Of a DNA stretch of 64,000 nucleotides, positions 41,656 through 51,036 are shown one piece after another. Origin of the DNA: Microbacterium psychrotolerans (GTDB taxonomy: Bacteria; Actinomycetota; Actinomycetes; Actinomycetales; Microbacteriaceae); contig NZ_JAVFWO010000005.1 of the NCBI RefSeq assembly GCF_031085295.1, positions 1 through 64,000 of the forward strand. The letters are read 5' to 3'. A model generated the notes under the pieces. That model saw only the letters and a list, made by a program, of their open reading frames with translations. It did no database searches and was not told the origin of the DNA. Every line of letters starts with the position of its first letter. Position 1 is the first letter of the stretch. A program made the translations under genes and the position numbers.

Positions 41656-42656
41656 TCGGTCGGTCCTTTCGTGCTCGCCCGGTGCGCGACGGTGAAACCC
41701 ACCGTGTGGATTCCCGGCGTCGGTGGTGCTTCATAGAGGAGGTCGATCGCGAGTCGGGCGAGCGCTCGCGTGTCGGGCGAGATAGAACTGAGCGCCGGCG
41801 TGCTGTAGCGGGACTCCTCGATGTCATCGAAGCCGATGATCGCGATGTCGTCCGGCACTCGGACACCCGCCGTGATGAGGACGTGCATTGCGCCGAGCGC
41901 GAGGAGATCGTTGAAGGCGAAGACGCCGTCCGGTCTGACGCCTGAATCCAGCATCCGGTGAGCCGCGGCGGCGCCGTCGGCGCGATGGAATTCATCGACC
42001 TCGAACACCAGCCGCTCGTCGTACTCGACTCCGGCTGCTTCCAGCGCCGCACGATAGCCGGCCAGACGCAGCACCGCGGTCTCGTTCGGACCGGTGGTCT
42101 GGGCACCGATCGCGGCGATTCGTCGACATCCGAGCGAGAGCAGATGCTCCGTCGCGCGCGCGGCGGCCGCAGTGTTGTCGACCGTGACGTGCGCGAAGCC
42201 CGCGTCGCCGATGTGCTCGCCGAGCAGAACCAGGGGTGTGGGATCGATACGTGTGTCGAGCTCCTTCGCGCCCAGGGCCAGCGGGCTCATGATGAGTCCG
42301 TCCATGACAGGTGCGTCGATGCCGTCGCTGATGCGCCGCTCGGTCTCGGCACGACCATCGGTCTGATGGACCAGCACGGTGATGGACCGTTCCTGGGCAG
42401 CACGCACGAGTTCGGAGGCCAGTTCGGCGAAGTAGGGCTGGCTGAGTTCCGGGAGGGCGAGTGCGATCATGCGGCTCCGCCCGCTGCGCAGCTGCCGTGC
42501 GGCGACGTTCGGCCGGTAGCCGAGTTCGCTGATGGCCTCGCGCACGCGGGCCGCCAGCTCATCGGTGACCCATCCCGTGCCGTTCACGACGTTCGACACG
42601 GTCTTGGCGGAGACGCCGACCCGCGCTGCGACGTCCTTGAGCGTCGTCCGCGTCAT
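41652..42656 (-). CDS. LacI family transcriptional regulator
   Basis: A 334-residue LacI/GalR repressor. The helix-turn-helix starts TLKDVAARVGVSAKTVSNVV (residues 4-23), followed by hinge LRSGRSRMIALALPE and the effector domain. The start at ATG 42656 is supported by AGGAAAGG upstream; an ATG at 42692 would add 12 residues. It is divergent from the SBP-permease-GH1 operon and has a perfect operator-like palindrome in the gap. It probably controls both arms in response to the imported oligosaccharide. Confidence 0.93.
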   Translation of the reverse strand: MTRTTLKDVAARVGVSAKTVSNVVNGTGWVTDELAARVREAISELGYRPNVAARQLRSGRSRMIALALPELSQPYFAELASELVRAAQERSITVLVHQTDGRAETERRISDGIDAPVMDGLIMSPLALGAKELDTRIDPTPLVLLGEHIGDAGFAHVTVDNTAAAARATEHLLSLGCRRIAAIGAQTTGPNETAVLRLAGYRAALEAAGVEYDERLVFEVDEFHRADGAAAAHRMLDSGVRPDGVFAFNDLLALGAMHVLITAGVRVPDDIAIIGFDDIEESRYSTPALSSISPDTRALARLAIDLLYEAPPTPGIHTVGFTVAHRASTKGPTE

Positions 42657-42712
42657 CGCCACCGCCCTTTCCTGCGTTCCGGCGTCGCTCACACTCTCAC
42701 GAGACGCCTGTC

Positions 42713-42772
42713 TTGTTCAACGATTACCGGTCATGTATAACAGTATTCGATCCCATCGTTCAACGTTGAACG
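42713..42772 (+). promoter_or_regulatory. promoter with two LacI operators upstream of sugar importer
   Basis: TTGTTC (42713-42718) and TATAAC (42736-42741), spaced 17 bp, form a good vegetative promoter. The perfect 16-bp palindrome CGTTCAACGTTGAACG (42757-42772) lies just downstream of the expected start. A degraded copy of the same site, GTTCAACGATTACC, overlaps the -35 box (from 42715). The centres are about 42 bp apart, four helical turns. Confidence 0.7.
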
Positions 42773-42793
42773 GCACTCGAAGGAGAAAGATCG

Positions 42794-44125
42794 ATGAACA
42801 CACAGCACACGCTCCGCAGCGCCCGCCCCCGTCGCCCGCGCGTCGTGATGGCGACGGCGGCAGCACTCGCCATCTCGGCTCTGACGCTCGCGGGATGCGC
42901 CGGCCAGGGGTCCGGCGGCAATGATGAGGCGACCGGCGACGGGAAGATCGTCCTGGACTTCTGGAACGGCTTCACCGGTCCGGACGGGCCCGCACTGCAG
43001 CAGGTCGTCGATGATTTCAACGACTCCCAGGACGAGATCGAAGTCAAGACGAACATCATGCCGTGGGACACGCTCTACCAGAAGGTGCTCACGTCGGTCG
43101 CGGGCAACAACGGCCCCGACATCATCGCCATGTCGGCGTCCCGCATCCCGCAGTTCGCCGACGAGGGCATGTTCATGCCTGTCGACGACTACTACGAAGA
43201 TGAGGCCAACGACGCCGCCGCGCTCACCCCGGCCGCCGTCGAGGCGTCGATGTACGACGGCGAGAATTACGGCGTCCCCGTGAACTACGCCACCATGATG
43301 ATGTACTACAACAAGGACCTCTTCACCGCGGCGGGGCTCGACCCCGAGGCACCGCCGACCACGTGGGACGAGTTCGCCGCGATGGTGCCGCAGCTGTCTA
43401 CCGATGACAACGGTGACGGCAAGCCCGACGTGTACGCGATCGCGCTCGCCGATCACGAGACTGTGCCGATCTTCCCCTCACTGCTGTGGGGGACAGGCGG
43501 GGGCATCGTGTCGGAAGACGGCACGACGTCGATGCTCGGCGACCCCGAGTCGATCGAGGCGCTCGAGTTCTGGGTCGACCTGGTCACCGAGCAGAAGGCA
43601 GCCCCCGTCGGGCTTTCCGGGGCCGACGCCGACAAGCTCTTCCAGACGGAGAAGGCGGCCATCGAGATCGTCGGGCCATGGATGACGACCGGCTTCGACG
43701 AGGCCGGCATCAACTACGGCTTGGCGAAGCCGTTCGCGGGGCCTGCCGATGACGCGGTGCTTGCGGACGTCGTGTCGATGGGCATCCCGTCCAACGCGAG
43801 CGACGAGGTCAAGGAGGCGGCGTACAAGTTCTTCGCGTACTGGAACTCGCCGGAAGGCCAGATCACGTGGGCGAACGGATCCGGCTTCCCGCCCACGCGC
43901 GCGGATGTCGCCGACCAGATCACCGAGAGCCCGTACCCGGCCATCTTCGGCGCTCCCGACGTCGCCGACAGCGCGCGCGTGCTCATGCCGGGTGTTGCGG
44001 CAGGCGGGCCGATTCTGGAGACGGTGTTCACGCCTGCCCTGCAGCGGGCGCTCAACGGAGAGGGGACCGTCGAGGAGATCTTCACACAGGCGTCCGAAGA
44101 GGCTCAGGCCGAACTCGACAAGTGA
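42794..44125 (+). CDS. sugar ABC transporter substrate-binding lipoprotein
   Basis: A 443-residue extracellular binding protein of the MalE/UgpB family (CUT1). The lipobox is LAGC with Cys35, followed by a Gly/Ser-rich spacer. The fold has an N-lobe with FWNGFTGPDGPALQQVVDDF and repeated aromatic residues in the cleft (MYYNKDLF, WGTGGG, VGPWMTTGF). GAAGGAGAAAG precedes ATG 42794. It is the first gene of the importer operon. The ligand is probably a beta-linked oligosaccharide, inferred from GH1 and GH2 neighbours. Confidence 0.95.
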   Translation: MNTQHTLRSARPRRPRVVMATAAALAISALTLAGCAGQGSGGNDEATGDGKIVLDFWNGFTGPDGPALQQVVDDFNDSQDEIEVKTNIMPWDTLYQKVLTSVAGNNGPDIIAMSASRIPQFADEGMFMPVDDYYEDEANDAAALTPAAVEASMYDGENYGVPVNYATMMMYYNKDLFTAAGLDPEAPPTTWDEFAAMVPQLSTDDNGDGKPDVYAIALADHETVPIFPSLLWGTGGGIVSEDGTTSMLGDPESIEALEFWVDLVTEQKAAPVGLSGADADKLFQTEKAAIEIVGPWMTTGFDEAGINYGLAKPFAGPADDAVLADVVSMGIPSNASDEVKEAAYKFFAYWNSPEGQITWANGSGFPPTRADVADQITESPYPAIFGAPDVADSARVLMPGVAAGGPILETVFTPALQRALNGEGTVEEIFTQASEEAQAELDK

Positions 44126-44183
44126 CCGGATGTGAGGCGGGTGGTGCGCGTGGCGCCACCCGCCCCCCACGGGAAGGCTCTTC

Positions 44184-45125
44184 ATGACCACCACGATCGC
44201 CGCAGCCCCTGCGACCGGAACGAGCTCCGCGGCCCCTCGTCGCCGTCTGCGCGCGGGCGGACGCCGCGCGCTCACCGCTTGGCTGTTCCTGGCACCGTCG
44301 CTCATCATCCTGACCGCGTTCACGCTGTACCCCATGATCCAGGCCGTGTACCTGTCGTTCACGGACTACAACCTCATCCGCGCGGCCGAGTTCATCGGCC
44401 TGTCGAACTACGTCGAGCTGTTCCAATCGGCGCCCTTCTGGAACGCGTTCACCAACACGGTGGTCTACGCGCTGGTGGTCACTCCGGTGACCGTGATCCT
44501 CGCTCTTCTCTTCGCCATCATGCTCAACCAGGCGTTCCACGGTCGGGCGTTCGCACGCACGGCCATCTTCCTGCCGTTCATCGTGTCGCTCGGCATCATC
44601 GCGATCGCGTGGGCCTTCCTCCTGGACCCCAACATCGGTCTGCTGTCCTACTGGCTCGGCTTCGTCGGCATCGTGCCGGAGCAGGGATGGCTCAGCGATC
44701 CGCGCTATGCCATGGGTGCCGTCATGCTCGTCGGCGTGTGGAAGAACGTCGGCTTCTACATGGTGATCTACCTGGCGGGGCTGCAGTCCATCCCGGTGGA
44801 CATGTACGAGGCCGCGCGTCTGGACGGCGCCGGCCCCTGGCAGCGGTTCCGGAGCATCACGCTGCCCTTGCTCTCGAACCAGACCCTTCTCGTGATGGTG
44901 CTGGCCCTCATCTCGACCCTGCAGGCGTTCGATCAGATCTACGTCATGACGCGAGGCGGACCGTTCTTCCGCACCGAGACGCTTGTCATGCTCATCTATC
45001 GCGAGGGGTTCCAGGAGCTGCGCTTCGGCTATGCGTCGGCCATCTCGTTCGTCTTGCTGATCTTCGTGTTCATCCTGTCGATGATCCAGTTCGGCTACCT
45101 TCGCCGGAAGCAGGTGACTTACTGA
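44184..45125 (+). CDS. sugar ABC transporter permease, MalF/UgpA type
   Basis: A 313-residue permease with six helices; the N-terminal 30 residues are basic and cytoplasmic. The EAA loop reads DMYEAARLDGAGPWQRF. The start is 58 bp after the binding-protein gene, and the stop shares one base with the next ATG. It forms the channel with the following permease. Confidence 0.95.
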   Translation: MTTTIAAAPATGTSSAAPRRRLRAGGRRALTAWLFLAPSLIILTAFTLYPMIQAVYLSFTDYNLIRAAEFIGLSNYVELFQSAPFWNAFTNTVVYALVVTPVTVILALLFAIMLNQAFHGRAFARTAIFLPFIVSLGIIAIAWAFLLDPNIGLLSYWLGFVGIVPEQGWLSDPRYAMGAVMLVGVWKNVGFYMVIYLAGLQSIPVDMYEAARLDGAGPWQRFRSITLPLLSNQTLLVMVLALISTLQAFDQIYVMTRGGPFFRTETLVMLIYREGFQELRFGYASAISFVLLIFVFILSMIQFGYLRRKQVTY

Positions 45126-46021
45126 TGGCTGTGACCGCTCTTCCCACCGTCGAGGATGATCGTGCCGCGGCGGCTCGTCGCCCTGCGCGGGGGCGCGCCG
45201 CGCGCCTGCAGCGCACCACGAGCTGGCTGCTCGCGATCGTGTCCACCATCATCGGGCTGCTCATGCTGCTGCCCATCATCTGGATGGTGTTCACCGCGTT
45301 CAAACCCGAGGCGGACATCGTCAGCTACCCGCCCACTCTGTGGCCGCGGGAGCTCACGCTGGACCACTTCATCGACGTGTGGAACCGGATCCCGTTCGCC
45401 AGGCTCTACGTCAACACGATCATCTTCGCCGGCGGAGTCACGCTCATATCGTTGCTCTTCGACTCGATGGCGGCGTATGCCCTGGCACGGATCCCGTTCA
45501 GGGGGCGGGGCGTCGTCTTCGTCGGCATCCTGCTCCTGCTCATGCTGCCGTTCCAGGTGACGCTCATCCCCCTCTACGACATGCTCAACGGGATGGGGCT
45601 GACGAACACCCTGCCGGGTCTCATCATCCCGAGGATGACCAACGCGTTCGGCATCTTCTTCCTGACGCAGTTCTTCCTGTCTCTTCCCAAGGATCTGGAA
45701 GAGGCGGCGCGCGTCGACGGGGCGTCGGAGTGGCGCATCTACTCGGGCATCATCATGCCGCTCGCCAAGCCTGCGCTGCTCACGCTGGGCCTGTTCCACT
45801 TCCAGTACAACTGGAACGACCTGCTCTGGCCGCTGGTGATGTCGTCGGAGGTGCAGACGTCCACGCTCCCCGCCGGGCTGGCGCTGTTCATGGGACAGCA
45901 CGTCGTCGAGTACGGACTCCTGATGGCGGGCTCGCTTCTCGCGCTCCTCCCCGTCATCGTGTTCTTCCTCCTCATCCAGAAGAGCTTCGTCGCCGGCATC
46001 GCCACGACGGGCCTGAAATGA
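45125..46021 (+). CDS. sugar ABC transporter permease, MalG/UgpE type
   Basis: A 298-residue second permease with six helices. The EAA motif is DLEEAARVDGASEWRIY. ATG 45125 overlaps the previous stop by one base. There is no ATPase gene in the operon, so a shared MsiK-type ATPase is needed. It is followed 46 bp later by the GH1 gene. Confidence 0.95.
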   Translation: MAVTALPTVEDDRAAAARRPARGRAARLQRTTSWLLAIVSTIIGLLMLLPIIWMVFTAFKPEADIVSYPPTLWPRELTLDHFIDVWNRIPFARLYVNTIIFAGGVTLISLLFDSMAAYALARIPFRGRGVVFVGILLLLMLPFQVTLIPLYDMLNGMGLTNTLPGLIIPRMTNAFGIFFLTQFFLSLPKDLEEAARVDGASEWRIYSGIIMPLAKPALLTLGLFHFQYNWNDLLWPLVMSSEVQTSTLPAGLALFMGQHVVEYGLLMAGSLLALLPVIVFFLLIQKSFVAGIATTGLK

Positions 46022-46067
46022 CCTGTTCCGCTGACACAGCGGCACCACGCTCGAGAAAGGACGCCGA

Positions 46068-47282
46068 ATGAGCGGCACCCCCTGGTATCGCGACGGCCGG
46101 CTGCGCTACGGCGTCGGCATCGAAGACACCTTCATTCCGCAGGAGCGGATCGGTCACCGCAAGCTCGACGAGTACGAGCTCACCCAGCACTATGCGCGCT
46201 GGTCGGACGACCTCGAGCTGGTGGCCGAGAGCGGTGCCGAGTTCCTGCGGTGGGGCATTCCCTGGTATCTCGTCGAGCCGGCTCCGGGCGAGTTCGACTG
46301 GGCGTGGGTCGACCGGGTCGCCGCAAAGATGCAGGATCTGGGGCTGCGGTGCATCGTCGACCTGATGCACTACGGAACGCCGCTGTGGCTCGAGAACTCG
46401 TTCCTCAACGCGGACTATCCGGAACGGGTCGCCGCGTACGCCCGGGCCGTCGCCGAGCGCTATCGCGATGTCTGGTCCGATTTCACGCCCCTGAACGAGC
46501 CGGTTGTGAACGCCGAGTGGTGCGGGCAGAACGGCGCGTGGCCGCCCTACCTCGTCGGTGATGACGGCTTCGTGAAGGTCACCACGCAGCTCGCGCGCGG
46601 CATGGTGCGCACGCAGCAAGAGATCGCAGACGTGCACCCGGACGCGGTGTTCGTTCACGTCGATGCCGGCTTCCGCTACGAGGGCGAGACGACGCCGGTG
46701 CCGCGCGACTTCCTGGAGGAGCGGAGGTTCGTGGCCCTCGATCTCATCACCGGGCGGCTGGAGTCCGACTCCGTGCTCGGACGGTGGCTGGCGGCGCATG
46801 GCGTCTCGAGCGACGAGCTTCAGTGGTTCCGTGACAACGCTGTCACGCCCGACGTCATCGGCATCAACTATTACCCGCGCTTCACGACCGTGCGCATCGA
46901 GGATGGCGTCATGACGCCGGAGCGCTCGGATGCCGCAGGCCTGCGGGATCTCGTCGAGCTCTACTCCGCGCGTTACGGCGGCCCGCTGGCGATCACCGAG
47001 TCATCGCTCGTGGGCACGCCGGACGAGAAGCTCGAATGGCTGCGTGACTCGGCGCAGGAACTGGGCTCGCTGCGGTCCGAGGGGCATGACATCGTCGCAT
47101 TCACGTGGTTCCCGTTCTTCACCCTCGTCGACTGGCTCTACCGGTACGACCAGAAGCAGCCCGATGAGTGGTTCCGCGAGTTCGGGCTGGTCGATCTCGT
47201 CCGCGGCGCCGATCAAGGTCTGGAGCGGGTGCCGAACAGATCGTTCCAGGCCTTCCGGGAGCTGGCGCTGCGCGGGCGCTGA
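46068..47282 (+). CDS. glycoside hydrolase family 1-like beta-glycosidase
   Basis: A 404-residue TIM-barrel glycosidase. The acid/base is Glu144 in TPLNEPVVNAEW and the nucleophile should be Glu311 in LAITESS. It is shorter than usual GH1 (about 450), and the second motif lacks the standard TENG, so it belongs to a divergent branch or a neighbouring clan GH-A family. GAAAGGA lies near ATG 46068. It ends the importer operon and likely cleaves the imported disaccharide in the cytoplasm. Confidence 0.83.
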   Translation: MSGTPWYRDGRLRYGVGIEDTFIPQERIGHRKLDEYELTQHYARWSDDLELVAESGAEFLRWGIPWYLVEPAPGEFDWAWVDRVAAKMQDLGLRCIVDLMHYGTPLWLENSFLNADYPERVAAYARAVAERYRDVWSDFTPLNEPVVNAEWCGQNGAWPPYLVGDDGFVKVTTQLARGMVRTQQEIADVHPDAVFVHVDAGFRYEGETTPVPRDFLEERRFVALDLITGRLESDSVLGRWLAAHGVSSDELQWFRDNAVTPDVIGINYYPRFTTVRIEDGVMTPERSDAAGLRDLVELYSARYGGPLAITESSLVGTPDEKLEWLRDSAQELGSLRSEGHDIVAFTWFPFFTLVDWLYRYDQKQPDEWFREFGLVDLVRGADQGLERVPNRSFQAFRELALRGR

Positions 47283-47299
47283 TCAGACGGCGCGGTTGA

Positions 47300-47641
47300 T
47301 CAGGCGCGGGCGTCCGGTGCGTCGGACTCGGGTGCGGCCGGCGCGGTGGGCGTCGCGGCATCCGGCCCAGCGGGCGTGGCGGCGTCGGCGGCGGCATCCT
47401 CGGCCTGCTCGTCGGTGACCGCGCTGCGCGACCGGGCACGGCGCTCGGCGAGCCCTGCCGTCGCATCCTCGAGCGGCTTACGCAGGAAGAGCACCGACAG
47501 GCTCAGGCCGATGAGCGCTGCGAAGATGGCGGCGAGCCAGTAGTACTCCTGCATGATCGGGAACAGCATCAGGATGCCGAACGGCACGAGGAACGCCAGC
47601 AGCCGCAGCACCGAGTAGACGATGGCCGAGCGCGCTTTCAC
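47300..47641 (-). CDS. DUF4229 domain membrane protein
   Basis: A 113-residue protein of the actinobacterial DUF4229 family. Two helices (about 8-28 and 36-52) are followed by LRKPLEDATAGLAERRARSR and an acidic, Ala/Pro-rich tail. Function unknown; the family is often found close to menaquinone genes in actinobacteria, as here. GTG 47641 has TAGGAT six bases upstream on its strand. Convergent with the GH1-like gene. Confidence 0.85.
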   Translation of the reverse strand: MKARSAIVYSVLRLLAFLVPFGILMLFPIMQEYYWLAAIFAALIGLSLSVLFLRKPLEDATAGLAERRARSRSAVTDEQAEDAAADAATPAGPDAATPTAPAAPESDAPDARA

Positions 47642-47653
47642 CCGTCCATCCTA
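47642..47653 (-). promoter_or_regulatory. leaderless -10 box TAGGAT for DUF4229 gene
   Basis: On the minus strand TAGGAT (47648-47653) ends six bases before GTG 47641. Confidence 0.6.
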
Positions 47654-47730
47654 CGTTCGCCCCGCCGGCCGGTTCGGCGACGGTTGCGTCACGGAGCGAC
47701 CGCGCACGCCCACGCCGGGCCCCGCCCGCC

Positions 47731-47742
47731 TAGGATGGGAAG
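47731..47742 (+). promoter_or_regulatory. leaderless -10 box TAGGAT for PLDc_N gene
   Basis: TAGGAT (47731-47736) ends six bases before ATG 47743. It is the divergent partner of the DUF4229 box, 77 bp away. Confidence 0.6.
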
Positions 47743-48237
47743 ATGCCTCGGGTGCTGTTGATACTGGCCCTGGTGGCGACCGCGTTCTGGGTCTTCACCA
47801 TCGTCGATTGCGCGGTCCAGCCCCCGAGCCGCCACCGCGGTGTGAGCAAGCCCGTTTGGATCCTCATCGTCGTCCTCCTGCCGGTCCTCGGCGGCCTTCT
47901 CTGGCTCGTCGTCGGACGCGTGCGGGCATCGACGGTCGCCGCTCGCCGCGCGCCGGACGACGACCCCGAGTTCCTCGGTCGCATCGGCACGATCAGCGAT
48001 CAGGACGAGCGCATCCGCCGCCTCGAAGAGGAGCTGGCGCAGCTCGACGCCGAGAGCGACGACCCACGCTGGAGCCCTCCGCTGGGGCCGGCGGCATCCG
48101 ACGACACCACTGCTCCGGGCGGAACGGCCGCCGCAGGCGGCACGGCCGCGCCGGGCACCCCGCCGCAGCCGAAGCCCCCGATCCGGCCCGCCGAGGGCGA
48201 TGACGACGCCCGCGGCCAGCGCGGGGCCATCGGCTGA
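47743..48237 (+). CDS. PLDc N-terminal domain membrane protein
   Basis: A 164-residue protein. Two helices (about 3-24 and 38-58) match the phospholipase-D-nuclease N-terminal (PLDc_N) domain, with FWVFTIVDCAVQ and PVWILIVVLLPVLGG. A charged helix with DQDERIRRLEEELAQLDAES follows, then a low-complexity Gly/Ala/Pro tail. No nuclease domain is present. It lies 1 bp upstream of the menD start, so the two are co-transcribed. Function unknown. Confidence 0.85.
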   Translation: MPRVLLILALVATAFWVFTIVDCAVQPPSRHRGVSKPVWILIVVLLPVLGGLLWLVVGRVRASTVAARRAPDDDPEFLGRIGTISDQDERIRRLEEELAQLDAESDDPRWSPPLGPAASDDTTAPGGTAAAGGTAAPGTPPQPKPPIRPAEGDDDARGQRGAIG

Positions 48238-48238
48238 C

Positions 48239-50062
48239 GTGACCGACACCCGCCGCGCCGCGGGCGCGCTCGACTCCGCGCCCGCGACCGACGCCGCCGC
48301 GGCGCTGCTGTGCCGCCTCGTGGAGCTCGGCCTGCGCCATGTCGTGCTCAGTCCCGGTTCGCGCTCGCAGTCGCTGGCGCTCGTCGCCGCCGAGCTCGAG
48401 CGCCGCGGCGCGATCCGTCTGCACGTGCGCATCGACGAACGCGTCGCCGGCTTCACGGCGCTGGGCATCGGGCGGGAGACTCGGATGCCGGCGGCCGTGG
48501 TCTGCACCTCCGGCACGGCGGTCGCGAACCTGCTGCCCGCCGCGCTCGAAGCCCACCACGCCGGGGTGCCGCTGCTGCTGCTCACCGCCGACCGCCCGCC
48601 CGAGCTGCGCGGCGTCGGCGCCAACCAGACCACCCGTCAGCCGGGGATGTTCGCTCCCACGGTGCGGCTCGAGGCCGATGTGCCGGTGCCGGAGGCGGTC
48701 GATCCGGACGGCACGCACGAGCAGAGCGCGATGCTGCGGGCGCTGGCCGACGAGGCCGTCGCCGCCGCACTCGGCGCCGGCACCCGCGCCCCGGGGCCTG
48801 TGCACCTGAACCTGCCGTACCGCGAACCACTGGCCGGAGCGCTCCCCGCATGGATGGGTGTGCCCGCGGCAGAGCTCGACACCACCGTCGACGACGACCC
48901 CGACGGGCCGCCCGTCGACGCCGAAGCCGAGGACGAGGCATCCGGAGCGCTCTACCAGGGGGGCGGCGGGATCGGCGAGTCCGACGTTCCGACCGAACCC
49001 GAGGATGCGCCGCTCGTCCTCGAGCGCGGACCCCGCACGATCGTGCTCGCCGGAGCGGACGCCGGCCCCGATGCCGAGGAGCTCGCGCACGTCGGCGGGT
49101 GGCCGCTCGTCGCCGAGATCGTGAGCGGTGCGCGCTTCGGGCGCCACCTCGTGCACGGCTACCGGGAGCTGCTGCGCGACCCCCAGCTCGGCGGGCGCAT
49201 CGAGCGGGTGGTCGTGCTGGGCCATCCGACGCTCAGCCGCGAGGCTGCGGCGCTCCTCGCCGACGCCGATGTCGAGGTCGTCGCCGTACGGGGCCCCGGC
49301 GAACCCCTCAACCTCAACGGCGTCACGTTCGCCGCCGACCGCATCGCCGTCGCGACCGGCGACCCCGACCGCGCCTGGCTCGGGGAATGGCTCCAGGCGT
49401 CGCGCGCGGCATCCGTCGATCTCACACCTCCGGCTCCCGACGCCGACGGCCTCTCGTCGGCGGTGCCGGGGGAGCGGCTGGGCGCGATCGCCGCGGAGCT
49501 CGAGGTGATTCGCGCGCCGATCGATCGCGCCGCACTCGTCGACGCCGTCTGGCGGGCCTCCTGGCCCCACGACCGCCTCATGTTCGGCTCGTCGCGGCTG
49601 GTGCGGGTGGCCGACCAGGTGCTGCCGGGCAAGAAGGTGCCGGTGCATGCGAATCGCGGGCTCGCGGGCATCGACGGCACGATCGCCACGGCGACCGGCA
49701 TCGCGCTGGCGAGCCAGTCGGCCGGCGTCGCAGGCGTCACGCGCGTGCTGCTGGGCGATCTTGCTCTGCTGCACGACGTCGGCGCGCTGCTGCTGCCTCC
49801 GCATGAACAGCAGCCGCGCATCCAGCTCGTGGTCGGCAACGACGGCGGCGGCACCATCTTCGACGGGCTGGAGGTGGCGGCCGTGGCAGGCTCCGACGTG
49901 ATGGATCGCGTGCTCTACACGCCGCACGCGGTGAGCCTCGAGCAGCTCGCGCTCGCATACGGGTGGGAGTACCGGCGGGTCACCACCCGGTCGGCGCTCG
50001 ATCAGGCGCTCACGTCGCCGGTCGAGGGTCGTCAGCTCATCGAAGTGCCGCTGGAGCGCTGA
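48239..50062 (+). CDS. menD: SEPHCHC synthase MenD
   Basis: A 607-residue thiamine-diphosphate enzyme that joins 2-oxoglutarate and isochorismate in menaquinone synthesis. The pyrimidine-domain Glu is in VRIDERVAGFTALG near residue 65. HVVLSPGSRSQ and HANRGLAGIDGTIATATG are family motifs, and the ThDP/Mg site is VVGNDGGGTIF (about 535). GTG 48239 is taken because it starts 1 bp after the upstream stop; ATG 48200 in the same frame would overlap that gene by 38 bp. A Pro/Asp-rich insert lies near residues 215-250. Confidence 0.94.
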   Translation: MTDTRRAAGALDSAPATDAAAALLCRLVELGLRHVVLSPGSRSQSLALVAAELERRGAIRLHVRIDERVAGFTALGIGRETRMPAAVVCTSGTAVANLLPAALEAHHAGVPLLLLTADRPPELRGVGANQTTRQPGMFAPTVRLEADVPVPEAVDPDGTHEQSAMLRALADEAVAAALGAGTRAPGPVHLNLPYREPLAGALPAWMGVPAAELDTTVDDDPDGPPVDAEAEDEASGALYQGGGGIGESDVPTEPEDAPLVLERGPRTIVLAGADAGPDAEELAHVGGWPLVAEIVSGARFGRHLVHGYRELLRDPQLGGRIERVVVLGHPTLSREAAALLADADVEVVAVRGPGEPLNLNGVTFAADRIAVATGDPDRAWLGEWLQASRAASVDLTPPAPDADGLSSAVPGERLGAIAAELEVIRAPIDRAALVDAVWRASWPHDRLMFGSSRLVRVADQVLPGKKVPVHANRGLAGIDGTIATATGIALASQSAGVAGVTRVLLGDLALLHDVGALLLPPHEQQPRIQLVVGNDGGGTIFDGLEVAAVAGSDVMDRVLYTPHAVSLEQLALAYGWEYRRVTTRSALDQALTSPVEGRQLIEVPLER

Positions 50063-50144
50063 CCTCCGGCACATCGCCGCGGAACCGGGCGGCGTGGCAC
50101 GTCAATCCTGGTCGCCGCGCGCCGAAGCAGGCCATGATGGCTCC

Positions 50145-51008
50145 ATGATCGCCTCGAGTCAGAAGCACTGGATCGGCGACGTCGCCGATCTCCTCCGGGT
50201 CGGTGACGGGTTCGTCCTCGCCGACGTCGACACCCGTTCCACGCCTGGGTACGCGAAGGACAAGGTGCAGGCCGCGGAAGACCTGAGCGCCGGCGCGGCG
50301 CAGCTCGACGAGTACCAGGAGCGGCTCTACGCGCGCAGCCGCGTCGACGCGACGGATGCCGCGGTCCTGCTGGTGCTGCAGGCGATGGACTCCGCGGGCA
50401 AGGGCGGCATCATCCGGCACGTGGTGGGGTCGGTGGATCCGCAGGGCATCGTGCTCTCGGCGTTCAAGAAGCCGACGCCCGAGGAGCTCGAGCACGACTT
50501 CCTGTGGCGGGTCGAGCAGCGACTGCCCGTGTCGGGCCTCATCGGAGTCTTCGATCGCTCGCACTACGAGGACGTGCTGATCGGGCGCGTGCGACAGCTC
50601 GCCCCGGCCGAAGAGATCGAGCGCCGCTATGGCGCCATCAACGAGTTCGAGAAGCGCCTGACCGACACCGGCACCCGGGTGGTCAAGGTGATGCTGCACA
50701 TCTCTCCCGACGTGCAGAAGAAGCGACTGATGGAGCGCCTCGAGCGCCCCGACAAGCACTGGAAGTACAACCCGGGCGACGTCGACGAGCGGGAGCTCTG
50801 GCCGTCGTACATGGCCGCGTACCAGACCGTCTTCGACCGCACCTCGACCGAGCACGCACCGTGGCACGTCGTGCCCGCGGACCGCAAGTGGTACGCGCGC
50901 CTCGCCGTGCAGCACCTGCTTCTCGAGGCGCTCGAAGACATCGACCCGCATTGGCCCGCGGCGACCTTCGACGTCGAGGCCGAGAAGAAGCGGCTCGCCG
51001 CGAGCTAG
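50145..51008 (+). CDS. polyphosphate kinase 2 family protein
   Basis: A 287-residue PPK2-type phosphotransferase that moves phosphate between polyphosphate and nucleoside (di)phosphates. The P-loop is QAMDSAGKGG with Lys87, the lid module includes FDRSHYEDVL (about 142-151), and VMLHISPDVQKKRLMER follows. The short HWKYNPGDVDERELWPSY segment is characteristic of the polyP:AMP/ADP branch. ATG 50145 has CATGAT six bases upstream (leaderless layout). It does not appear to share an operon with menD. Confidence 0.92.
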   Translation: MIASSQKHWIGDVADLLRVGDGFVLADVDTRSTPGYAKDKVQAAEDLSAGAAQLDEYQERLYARSRVDATDAAVLLVLQAMDSAGKGGIIRHVVGSVDPQGIVLSAFKKPTPEELEHDFLWRVEQRLPVSGLIGVFDRSHYEDVLIGRVRQLAPAEEIERRYGAINEFEKRLTDTGTRVVKVMLHISPDVQKKRLMERLERPDKHWKYNPGDVDERELWPSYMAAYQTVFDRTSTEHAPWHVVPADRKWYARLAVQHLLLEALEDIDPHWPAATFDVEAEKKRLAAS

Positions 51009-51036
51009 CCTCGCGCGCACGCACGGACTTCGCGGA

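Noticed and set aside
47279-47303. CTGATCA/TGATCAG pair at the GH1-like and DUF4229 ends
   Set aside because: It could be a small bidirectional terminator, but the 7-bp arms include both stop codons and TGATCA is self-complementary, so the support is weak.
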